A stretch of DNA of 8,185 nt from an uncultured Bacteroidales bacterium (GTDB taxonomy: Bacteria > Bacteroidota > Bacteroidia > Bacteroidales > Paludibacteraceae). Positions 1-6,262 of the stretch are shown piece by piece. Both the position numbers and the translations under genes were made by a program. Below the pieces are notes generated by a model that saw only the letters and a list, made by a program, of their open reading frames with translations, was not told the origin of the DNA and made no database searches. Location of the stretch: contig CAKZZM010000123.1 of assembly GCA_937885465.1 (NCBI GenBank), positions 1 through 8,185 of the forward strand, given 5' to 3'. The number at the start of each line of letters is the position of its first letter. The stretch's first letter is position 1.

Positions 1-41
1 AATGCCAATACGGCATTCAATAGTACATGTTTGTTTCTCAT
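1..41 (-). CDS. Start of an unidentified gene downstream of the NRPS (partial, cut by window edge)
   Basis: An ATG at 41-39 opens a frame reading MRNKHVLLNAVLA before the window ends. It begins 20 bases after the synthetase stop codon, on the same strand, behind an A-rich leader with no Shine-Dalgarno sequence, which is normal for Bacteroidota. A short basic start followed by a hydrophobic run looks like the beginning of a signal peptide or a membrane helix. The gene could be an exporter, a lipoprotein or a periplasmic enzyme for the NRPS product; nothing here decides which. The close spacing suggests cotranscription with the synthetase. Too little is visible to name a family. Confidence 0.5.
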   Translation of the reverse strand, partial: MRNKHVLLNAVLA

Positions 42-61
42 TTTATTGTTTGTTTTGTTAT

Positions 62-3000
62 TTATATATCAAAGAATCCTAATTGTGAGATGGCGGTCAA
101 CATACGGTTGATATACGCGTCATCGGGTTCGGGCCAATGGAATCCGAGACGATGAAGGACAGCGCAGGTGTAGCGGTTGTCCCGCTCAATCGTGACGGCT
201 TTCTGACCGTGCGTCATGTCCTGATACGCCAACATCGCCGACAAGACATTCGCCTTAGTCGGGTCTTGACCGGCAGTGACGATAGTTTGTTGGAACAGTT
301 CAGGTTCGACGAATCGGATAGGCTGCCCCATCTTCTCAAAGAGCATCAGTATGTCGCCTAAAAGTTTTGTATGGTTGTTAAAGGGTTGGAAGACAGTGCA
401 CTCCTTCGGTGTGGAAGCCAACAGCACAACAGCCTTGGCGGTCTGGTCCACAGGTGAGAATTCCGTAATCGAATCGTACTCATCGAACGGACAGCAACCG
501 AGCATATTAAAGACCTTGATGCGTCCCATGTAACTGTTGGTGGAGAAATTGACTTGGAATTCGCCGTCGTAACTGCGTGCTGCCAAGTTACCTACCCGCA
601 TCACCTTGGCGTTCAGCCCATGGTGGGCGACAGCGTCAAGGATGATACGTTCTGCCATAAATTTTGAACTCATATATCGGTTGTCGAGGAACTGCCCGAA
701 ATAGAGTTTGCGCTCGTCAATCATCGGAACTGTCTTGCCGTCTCCGCGGTCAATCCATACCTCGCCGACCGAAGTGGTAGAGATATGCACTAACCGTGCG
801 CCGTTCTTCAGGCAGAACTCCACGCAACGCTGTGCTCCTCCGATATTCACCTGTTCTATATCATTCGTCTTCGAGAAATGTTTTACGTTTGCGGCGCAGT
901 TAAAGACAGTGGTAATATTTTCACATTTTCCTATTTCCTCATTTAAGCATTGGAATAAATCGCTCGTGACATCGCCGTTGACTACAAACAGACGTGTACC
1001 GAAGAGTTCATCGAAGCGGCGGCTGAAATAGTAGAACAGCATATTCTTAAGCCTGCGCTCAGCATCGTGTTGATCCTTGCCGCGCACGAGACAGGTGATG
1101 GTACGTGCATTAGATGCGAGCAGTTCGTATAGCACATGAATACCGAGATACCCTGTCGCACCGGTGAGTAGCACGTGTCCTAATTCCTGCTTCTCACCGC
1201 GAAGGAACATATCCACATTGTTGTGCTGCAGGATAGCATCTATTCCCGTGTAATCAAACTCACTCACCATTTGGTCGGTTGCCGTTTGGTCGTTTACAAG
1301 TTCATGGGAGCCATTTAGTAATTGTGCCAAGAGGCGCGGTGTAGGATGATTGAAGATGTCTCCGTAGGCGACGTGCTTGCCGACCTTGTCGGCCTCGATG
1401 ATGACAAGCGTCACCATGAGCGATGTACCGCCGAGTTCGAAGAAGTTATCCGTTGCGCCTACCTTGTCCATATTTAATATGTCTGCGAATATGTCGCAGA
1501 AGATCTTCTCCGTTTCGTTCTCCGGCGCAACATAGTTCAGGTTCTCTGTCTGAAGTTGCGGAGTAGGCAGTGCCTTGCGGTTCACTTTCTGATTCTGGTT
1601 GAGCGGAATAGCATCTATCTGCATCGTGGCTGCCGGTACCATATAAGGTGGTTTGTGCTCCTTTATAAAGGCATTGAGTGCCGCCACATCTATCGTTTGG
1701 TCACTCACCACATAAGCGGCAATGAACTTACCTCCGTTCGGGTAGTCGAAGGCCTGAACGGTTGCATCTTGGATGCCGGGAAACTCACGGATGACGGCTT
1801 CCACTTCCTTTAGTTCAATACGGAAACCGCGTATCTTGACTTGCCCGTCCTGCCGTCCTACGAACTGGATATTCCCATCAGGCAGGTATCGCACCACATC
1901 GCCGGTTCGATAGCACCTCAGACCATTCCATTCGATATATGTTTCTGCTGTCTTGTCAGGACGGTTGAGGTATCCGCGACTGACTTGCGGACCGCTGACG
2001 AGCAGTTCACCGGCGGCACCGACAGGCAAACGGTTCATATCCTTGTCCACAATGAAGAGTTGCATGTTATCCAGAGGTTTGCCAATGGGGATATTCTGCT
2101 CCTTTTCGTGCAAGGCGTAGGTGGTTGTGAAGATGGTACACTCGGTCGGTCCGTATCCGTTGTGCATCTGATAGTTCGTCGGTGGCGGAAGTGTCGCTAA
2201 TTTCTCTCCTCCGACTGACAGGTGCCGCAGCGAATGGTTATCGCAGTTGAGTGCGAACTGATAACCGACTTGTGTGGTCATGAACGAGTGCGTTATGCCT
2301 TCTTGATTGAAATAGGCATTGAGGTCAGGCAGGTTCAGACGGATATCTTCGCCGATGATATAGACGGTTGCACCGCAGGTTAACGCAGGGTACATATCCA
2401 TCATACAGGCATCGAAGCCGTAGGACGCGTACGCTGCCACTTTATCGCCTGCATGTAGGTCATAATAGCGTTGATACCAGTGACAGAACGCTACAAGATT
2501 ACTATGCTCCAACTGACAACCTTTCGGTACACCGGTTGATCCGCTGGTGTAGAGTAATATAAATAAGTCCGAAGGCTTAATATCGGGGATCTTAAAGCCC
2601 TTAAAGTCTTTAATGTCTTTAAAGTCTTTAATGTCCTTCGTCAGCAGTACCGGACCTTCGTATTCATTGACGATGTCGCGCAAGTCCTCATCTGCAATGA
2701 GGAGCGAGGCATTGGCATCTTTCATCATGAAGTTGAGCCGTTCGGCAGGATAAGACGGGTCAAGGGGCTGGTACGCGCAACCTGCCTTGAGTGCTGCTAA
2801 TGATGCCACTACCATCCATTCTGAGCGGTTGATCAAGATTGAAACGACCGGCTCTTTCCGTTCACCTTTCACTTTTAACCTTTCACCTATCATCGCTGCT
2901 ATCGCATCGGTGCGTTCATCCACTTCGCGGTAAGTCAGGCGGATGTCATGATAAACAACGGCAATATTATCAGGAGTCTTGGCTGCTTGCTTGCGGAAAA

Positions 3001-5959
3001 GCGACACGATGGTTTGTGTATTGTCGTAAGAGACCTCGGTTTGGTTGAAACTATCGAGCGTTGCGGTTTGTTCTTCATTAAGCAAGGAGATGGTGTTGAG
3101 CGGTGCATCTTTAGCGCGGGTAAAGGCCAACGCAGTATTTGCCACCGCGTGAGCGAGGTGCTCCATCATGCCTGCACTATAAAGCCCGTTGTCATACTCT
3201 ATTGATACCACCGGTGCGCCCTCAAAATCACTGATATAGAATGCAATCTTGAATTTAGGCTTGTTATGCTCTACTATCTCCTCTACATACACTTTTTCGC
3301 CAGCCACGCGGTAGTCGCCAAGCACGCCCACTTGGTAGGCAAACATGATGTCCGCCTTGAGGTCGTAATCAGCGGCTATTCGGCTAAACGGATAGTTCTC
3401 ATGCACCAACGTCTGCTCCAAAGTGTCGGCACTCTCGCGGATGAAATCTTCTACGCGCTGTGCACCTATTTGGGAGGTGAGAGCCAAGGTATTGACGAAC
3501 ATACCCATCGTGTTCGCCATCTTGAGGTTAGAGCGCCCGTTAGAAATGGTAGTGATACATACTCTGTCGGTGGCGGCAAAGCGTGCCAGCGAGTAGAACA
3601 CGGCACTCAGCATGACCGCCGATGGGTTGACTCCTATCTCGGTGGCGAGACGCGTCACTTGATCCCATGCAATAGGAGTCTCCACTTTGGCATTCTCACC
3701 TTGGGACAAGGGGTTGGTAAGGTCTGCCGATAGTTCGGTTACACTTTCTATACCTCTCAGTCGTTCAGCAAAGAATGTCTGCGCTGCCGCAAACTCTTCA
3801 CTCGCTTCAGCGGCTTGTTGTTCGTGCACAAACTGCGCATACGAGCATAACTCAGGCTCTACCTCTCCGCCGTCCAGCACAGTACATAGTTCGTGGATAA
3901 ACAGATCGTACGAGTACCCGTCACAGATGAGGTGGTGCATATCGCAATAGAGATGCGTTGCCTTCTCCGTGCGAACGATAGCAAAGCGGAATAAACGGTC
4001 TTTACTGAGGTTGAATGGTTGGATGAACGTGTGCCAATAGGCTCTTGTTTCCTCTTCATGCATTGTCAGTGTATCGATTTTCACCGGCTCTGACTTATCA
4101 CCCATGACCTGTACAACGCCTGTAGTATCGGTTTGGAAAGTGACATACATCTCAGGGTGGTTCGCTATCACTGTCTGCACGGCCTTGCGTAGCGCATCAT
4201 TGTCCGTCTTGACAGGGAAGGTCACGCAGATAGGCGTGTTATACACCGTAGAGGCGGGAGCACGCATACTATCGAAATAAACGCCTTGCTGGGCGTAGGA
4301 GAGAGGAACGGCTTCATTTAATTCATCTGGCTGACTATTATTATTTTGACTAATAGGCTGACTATTATTCAACAGCGAAGTAAGTATTTGATTCTCTATA
4401 GCCTGCACAGTGATTCCTTTGAGTATCTCCTTGGCGTCCAACTGCACGCCAAAACGCTTGAAAATCAGCATAGCCAGTTCGATAGCCGCGATGGAGGATA
4501 GCCCCATATACCTCAAGTTGGTTGTAATGCCGAAATCCTCCATGTTAACAATCTTCGCTACCATCTCATGCAGTTCTTCTTCCAACACATTCATCGGCGC
4601 AGTTTCTTTTGTGTTCTCCATTTCTGCTTTTGGTGCTTCCGGCTTGGGTAACGCCCGTTTGTCCACTTTCTGGTTCGGGTTAAGCGGAATAGCATCTATC
4701 TGCATCGTGACAGCCGGTACCATATAAGGCGGTTTGCTGTTTGCTATGAACGCATTGAGTTCGTCCGTTTTGATAATTTCATCGCTCACTACATAGGCAG
4801 CGATGAACTTACCTCCGTTCGGGTAGTCGAAGGCCTGAACGGTCGCATCTTTGATTCTCGGGTACTCACGGATGACGGCTTCCACTTCCTTCAGTTCGAT
4901 GCGGAAACCGCGTATCTTCACCTGTCCGTCACGACGCCCGACAAACTCAATATTTCCGTCTTCGCGGTAGCGTACTATATCGCCTGTCTTATAGCACCGC
5001 AAACCATTCCACTCCACAAACACCTCCGCTGTCTTCTCCGGTTGGTTGAGATACCCCATACCTACTTGTGGTCCGGTCACATACAGTTCGCCTTCCGTGC
5101 CATCAGGTGCCTCTTTGCCGTCCTTGTCCACCACAATCAGCCGCGTGCCGTTGGCGTTGGCTTTGCCTATCGGGATATTGGGTTCGTTGTGCGTGACGGT
5201 GAAACTGCTCACATAGACCGTACATTCCGTTGGTCCATAGCAGTTGTCAAGGCGGTAGGCAGGAGGGTCGAGACTAATGAGTTTCTCGCCTCCTGTTCCG
5301 AGCCATTCAAGACAAGGTATCTTCGGATAATTGAGCACCATCTGCGTTGCCATCTGTGTTGTCATGAAGCAGTGGCTGATTTTCTCGGTTCGGATGTATT
5401 GGTTCAAGCCTTCCAGATTAAAACGTATCTCATCGCCTACGATGCACAGTGTTGCGCCGGCATAGACGCACGCCCACAGGTCCATCTGGTACGCGTCAAA
5501 GCCGTAGCCGGCGTATGTGGCGTACTTGGAGCGGGGTGTCAAACCAATATGTTGTGTATGGTATGCGGTGAAGGCTAACAAGTTGGCTTCGCTCAACATC
5601 ACTCCCTTCGGGACACCCGTCGTGCCGGAGGTATAGAGGAGTACAAATGCCTCATCACCATCGTACTTGGCGGCATCCTCTTGCATAAAGTTCAGACGCT
5701 CTTCGGGATAGGTGCCATCCAGCGGCATTGCCGTCAGACCTGCCTTGGCTATCGCAATCGGTACTAATACCATCTGCTCATTACGCGGCACAATGTATGC
5801 GGCTACTCGGTCACCACACAGCGTCACATACTTCGGGTCCAAACTATCAGTCAACCGATCCACCTCGGCAAATGTCAGACGCGTCTTTCCCGCTACGCAG
5901 AACACATCATTAGGCCGTTCTGCTACGTGCTTTTTGAAATACGAAATAAGGTGCTCCAT
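62..5959 (-). CDS. Two-module nonribosomal peptide synthetase with terminal thioester reductase (A-T-C-A-T-R)
   Basis: A 1965-residue cytoplasmic assembly-line enzyme. Domains in order: adenylation A1 (about 1-435), carrier T1 (455-530), condensation C (550-955), adenylation A2 (985-1462), carrier T2 (1475-1550) and NAD(P)H-dependent reductase R (1590-1965). Key motifs of each domain are present. It starts with an adenylation domain and has no starter condensation, epimerisation or thioesterase domain. It should therefore load two amino acids, join them once and release the dipeptide reductively, most likely as an aldehyde that can cyclise to a dihydropyrazinone or pyrazinone. AusA of Staphylococcus aureus (aureusimine/phevalin) has the same order, but this protein is shorter, mainly in A1 and C. 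The ATG at 5959-5957 lies 3 bases after the STAS stop, and the first residues already match an adenylation-domain start. The carriers need a phosphopantetheinyl transferase, not seen here. Product identity is inference. Confidence 0.93.
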   Translation of the reverse strand: MEHLISYFKKHVAERPNDVFCVAGKTRLTFAEVDRLTDSLDPKYVTLCGDRVAAYIVPRNEQMVLVPIAIAKAGLTAMPLDGTYPEERLNFMQEDAAKYDGDEAFVLLYTSGTTGVPKGVMLSEANLLAFTAYHTQHIGLTPRSKYATYAGYGFDAYQMDLWACVYAGATLCIVGDEIRFNLEGLNQYIRTEKISHCFMTTQMATQMVLNYPKIPCLEWLGTGGEKLISLDPPAYRLDNCYGPTECTVYVSSFTVTHNEPNIPIGKANANGTRLIVVDKDGKEAPDGTEGELYVTGPQVGMGYLNQPEKTAEVFVEWNGLRCYKTGDIVRYREDGNIEFVGRRDGQVKIRGFRIELKEVEAVIREYPRIKDATVQAFDYPNGGKFIAAYVVSDEIIKTDELNAFIANSKPPYMVPAVTMQIDAIPLNPNQKVDKRALPKPEAPKAEMENTKETAPMNVLEEELHEMVAKIVNMEDFGITTNLRYMGLSSIAAIELAMLIFKRFGVQLDAKEILKGITVQAIENQILTSLLNNSQPISQNNNSQPDELNEAVPLSYAQQGVYFDSMRAPASTVYNTPICVTFPVKTDNDALRKAVQTVIANHPEMYVTFQTDTTGVVQVMGDKSEPVKIDTLTMHEEETRAYWHTFIQPFNLSKDRLFRFAIVRTEKATHLYCDMHHLICDGYSYDLFIHELCTVLDGGEVEPELCSYAQFVHEQQAAEASEEFAAAQTFFAERLRGIESVTELSADLTNPLSQGENAKVETPIAWDQVTRLATEIGVNPSAVMLSAVFYSLARFAATDRVCITTISNGRSNLKMANTMGMFVNTLALTSQIGAQRVEDFIRESADTLEQTLVHENYPFSRIAADYDLKADIMFAYQVGVLGDYRVAGEKVYVEEIVEHNKPKFKIAFYISDFEGAPVVSIEYDNGLYSAGMMEHLAHAVANTALAFTRAKDAPLNTISLLNEEQTATLDSFNQTEVSYDNTQTIVSLFRKQAAKTPDNIAVVYHDIRLTYREVDERTDAIAAMIGERLKVKGERKEPVVSILINRSEWMVVASLAALKAGCAYQPLDPSYPAERLNFMMKDANASLLIADEDLRDIVNEYEGPVLLTKDIKDFKDIKDFKGFKIPDIKPSDLFILLYTSGSTGVPKGCQLEHSNLVAFCHWYQRYYDLHAGDKVAAYASYGFDACMMDMYPALTCGATVYIIGEDIRLNLPDLNAYFNQEGITHSFMTTQVGYQFALNCDNHSLRHLSVGGEKLATLPPPTNYQMHNGYGPTECTIFTTTYALHEKEQNIPIGKPLDNMQLFIVDKDMNRLPVGAAGELLVSGPQVSRGYLNRPDKTAETYIEWNGLRCYRTGDVVRYLPDGNIQFVGRQDGQVKIRGFRIELKEVEAVIREFPGIQDATVQAFDYPNGGKFIAAYVVSDQTIDVAALNAFIKEHKPPYMVPAATMQIDAIPLNQNQKVNRKALPTPQLQTENLNYVAPENETEKIFCDIFADILNMDKVGATDNFFELGGTSLMVTLVIIEADKVGKHVAYGDIFNHPTPRLLAQLLNGSHELVNDQTATDQMVSEFDYTGIDAILQHNNVDMFLRGEKQELGHVLLTGATGYLGIHVLYELLASNARTITCLVRGKDQHDAERRLKNMLFYYFSRRFDELFGTRLFVVNGDVTSDLFQCLNEEIGKCENITTVFNCAANVKHFSKTNDIEQVNIGGAQRCVEFCLKNGARLVHISTTSVGEVWIDRGDGKTVPMIDERKLYFGQFLDNRYMSSKFMAERIILDAVAHHGLNAKVMRVGNLAARSYDGEFQVNFSTNSYMGRIKVFNMLGCCPFDEYDSITEFSPVDQTAKAVVLLASTPKECTVFQPFNNHTKLLGDILMLFEKMGQPIRFVEPELFQQTIVTAGQDPTKANVLSAMLAYQDMTHGQKAVTIERDNRYTCAVLHRLGFHWPEPDDAYINRMLTAISQLGFFDI
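65..1192 (-). other. Terminal thioester reductase domain R
   Basis: Residues about 1590-1965 form an extended short-chain dehydrogenase of the thioester-reductase family. The NAD(P)-binding motif is TGATGYLG (1599-1606). The catalytic triad candidates are a Thr in HISTTS (1725-1730) and Y1762 and K1766 in YMSSK. It should cleave the dipeptide from T2 with NADPH, giving an aldehyde; a second reduction to an alcohol cannot be excluded from sequence. The domain runs to the end of the protein and replaces a thioesterase. Confidence 0.9.
1310..1537 (-). other. Peptidyl carrier domain T2
   Basis: Residues about 1475-1550. The motif NFFELGGTSL is canonical, with S1513 as the phosphopantetheine attachment serine. 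It holds the second amino acid during condensation and then the finished dipeptidyl thioester, and passes that thioester to the reductase that follows. Confidence 0.92.
1602..1918 (-). repeat. A2 copy of a long imperfect direct repeat shared with A1
   Basis: This segment encodes the C-terminal subdomain of A2 and is collinear with 4683-4999 at a constant 3081-base offset (1027 codons). It includes an exact 41-base match (1722-1762 with 4803-4843) and an exact 27-base match (1602-1628 with 4683-4709), separated by scattered differences, many of them at third codon positions. It points to module duplication or later gene conversion. Confidence 0.85.
2603..2638 (-). repeat. Tandem 18-bp repeat in A2 (KDIKDFK units)
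   Basis: Two adjacent 18-base copies (2603-2620 and 2621-2638) differ at one base, and a partial third continues to about 2591. They encode KDIKDFKDIKDFKGFK (residues 1108-1123) just before the ATP-binding loop of A2. The unit is a multiple of three, so copy-number change would keep the frame. It looks like slippage expansion in a loop. Confidence 0.85.
2855..2887 (-). repeat. In-frame purine-rich repeat (GERLKVKGERK), copy 3
   Basis: A third, more diverged copy, about 4 kb away in the synthetase. It encodes residues 1025-1035 of A2, between the first helix and the strand beginning EPVVSIL. The protein motif matches the phosphatase copies and is read in the same frame. Confidence 0.75.
3095..4312 (-). 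other. Condensation domain C
   Basis: Residues about 550-955 form the peptide bond between the two carrier-bound amino acids. It opens with LSYAQQGVYF (553-562, first core motif) and has the intact catalytic HHLICDG (H675, H676, D680, G681). A later core motif reads MGMFVNTLAL. Nothing marks it as an epimerising or heterocyclising type, so an L,L-dipeptide is the default expectation. At roughly 405 residues it is somewhat shorter than the usual 430-450. Confidence 0.88.
4329..4369 (-). repeat. 14-bp direct repeat in the T1-C linker
   Basis: The 14 bases at 4329-4342 recur exactly at 4356-4369, a 27-base step. They encode an Asn/Ser/Gln/Pro-rich linker (residues 531-544, NNSQPISQNNNSQP) between carrier T1 and the condensation domain. 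This is a typical flexible spacer, probably grown by duplication. Confidence 0.8.
4370..4597 (-). other. Peptidyl carrier domain T1
   Basis: Residues about 455-530. The phosphopantetheine attachment serine is S489 in the motif MGLSSIAAIE. This departs from the usual LGGxS but keeps the serine and the following hydrophobic residue. It should carry the first aminoacyl group to the condensation domain. The divergence makes this call less certain than T2, but its place between A1 and C is the expected one. Confidence 0.8.
4655..5959 (-). other. Adenylation domain A1 (first module, shortened)
   Basis: Residues about 1-435 should activate the first amino acid as an acyl-adenylate. Visible core motifs: LLYTSGTTGVPKG (107-119, ATP-binding loop), CYGPTE (240-245), YKTGD (323-327), GRRDGQVKIRGFR (341-353) and the catalytic lysine K431 in NQKVD. 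By motif alignment with GrsA, the ten pocket residues are D155 A156 M159 F198 G221 G223 C240 V248 Y249 K431. The pocket has no charged residue besides the standard Asp and Lys, so a neutral, hydrophobic amino acid is favoured. I cannot assign one. About 40 residues usually found between the LDxxYPxER motif and the ATP loop are missing relative to A2. Confidence 0.88.
4683..4999 (-). repeat. A1 copy of a long imperfect direct repeat shared with A2
   Basis: Partner of 1602-1918. The encoded stretch from about residue 325 to 430 is nearly the same as in A2, including the shared run DATVQAFDYPNGGKFIAAYV. The N-terminal parts of the two adenylation domains are far less alike, so similarity is concentrated in this subdomain. 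Confidence 0.85.
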
Positions 5960-5962
5960 AGT

Positions 5963-6262
5963 TTACGCTATATCAAAAATGTTTTGAAACCCACTCATGC
6001 GGAAGATATCGGCTACATCCTCATTCATGTTCGTGATACGAATAGAGCCGCCTTTCGCCTCACTTTCGCGTTTGAGTTGCATGAAGAAACGAAGACCCGC
6101 CGAGGAAATATACTCCAACTCTTGGCAGTCAATCACTATCGCTTTGTCTGCCAGCGCAATCACTTGGTTCAGTTCGTCCGCCTGTTCGGTAGTTGCAGTG
6201 GTGTCTAATTCGCCTTTGATGCGAACGATGGTCTCGTCTTTCGACTCAATGTCAATTTTCAT
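5963..6262 (-). CDS. STAS-domain anti-anti-sigma factor (RsbV/SpoIIAA type)
   Basis: A 99-residue single-domain cytoplasmic protein with the usual STAS length and pattern: an N-terminal strand region ending in RIKGELDTT, then IDCQELEYISSAGLRFF, then SIRITNM. By alignment with RsbV and SpoIIAA (DSxGL), the phospho-acceptor is S54 in SSAGL. In the classic circuit the unphosphorylated protein binds the kinase and frees that kinase's partner, while phosphorylation switches it off and a PP2C phosphatase restores it. Both enzyme activities are encoded by the overlapping upstream gene. The ATG overlaps that gene's TGA as ATGA, which fixes the start and suggests translational coupling. The synthetase starts 3 bases after its stop. 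A sigma factor is the family's usual final target, but none is present here, so the output is unknown. Confidence 0.92.
   Translation of the reverse strand: MKIDIESKDETIVRIKGELDTTATTEQADELNQVIALADKAIVIDCQELEYISSAGLRFFMQLKRESEAKGGSIRITNMNEDVADIFRMSGFQNIFDIA
6259..6262 (-). promoter_or_regulatory. ATGA stop/start overlap coupling the phosphatase-kinase and STAS genes
   Basis: On the minus strand, bases 6262-6259 read ATGA, so the STAS start codon and the sensor stop codon share bases. This arrangement usually gives coupled translation and balanced amounts of partner proteins. No Shine-Dalgarno sequence precedes the STAS ATG; the preceding bases are A-rich coding sequence of the upstream gene. 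Confidence 0.85.

Larger units (their letters stand above)
1574..3007 (-). other. Adenylation domain A2 (second module)
   Basis: Residues about 985-1462 activate the second amino acid. Motifs: LLYTSGSTGVPKG (1135-1147), GYGPTE (1268-1273), YRTGD (1350-1354), GRQDGQVKIRGFR (1368-1380) and catalytic K1458. By motif alignment with GrsA, the pocket residues are D1183 A1184 M1187 F1226 S1248 G1250 G1268 I1276 F1277 K1458. The first four match A1, so a related hydrophobic substrate is plausible. Two low-complexity inserts lie in its N-terminal part: GERLKVKGERK at 1025-1035, and a KDIKDFK tandem at 1108-1123. Both fall in loops between core motifs. Confidence 0.92.

Noticed and set aside
1..17. Perfect 6-base inverted repeat with a 5-base loop (possible hairpin)
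   Set aside because: It lies inside the start of the downstream coding sequence, is short, has no T-run and is cut by the window edge. Not enough to call a terminator or operator.
42..75. AT-rich stretch between the synthetase stop and the next start, considered as a promoter
   Set aside because: It has no convincing Bacteroidota TAnnTTTG-type box and leaves no room for an upstream element outside coding sequence. An A-rich translation leader within an operon explains it.
2591..2638. Tandem repeats considered as a CRISPR array or an intergenic repeat
   Set aside because: The units are adjacent 18-mers without spacers and lie in frame inside A2.
3266..3733. A 155-codon plus-strand open frame opposite the condensation domain
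   Set aside because: Antisense shadow of a conserved domain, with no start signal or recognisable motif.
5042..5578. A 178-codon plus-strand open frame opposite adenylation domain A1
   Set aside because: It lies wholly over conserved adenylation motifs on the other strand, and its translation shows no family features.
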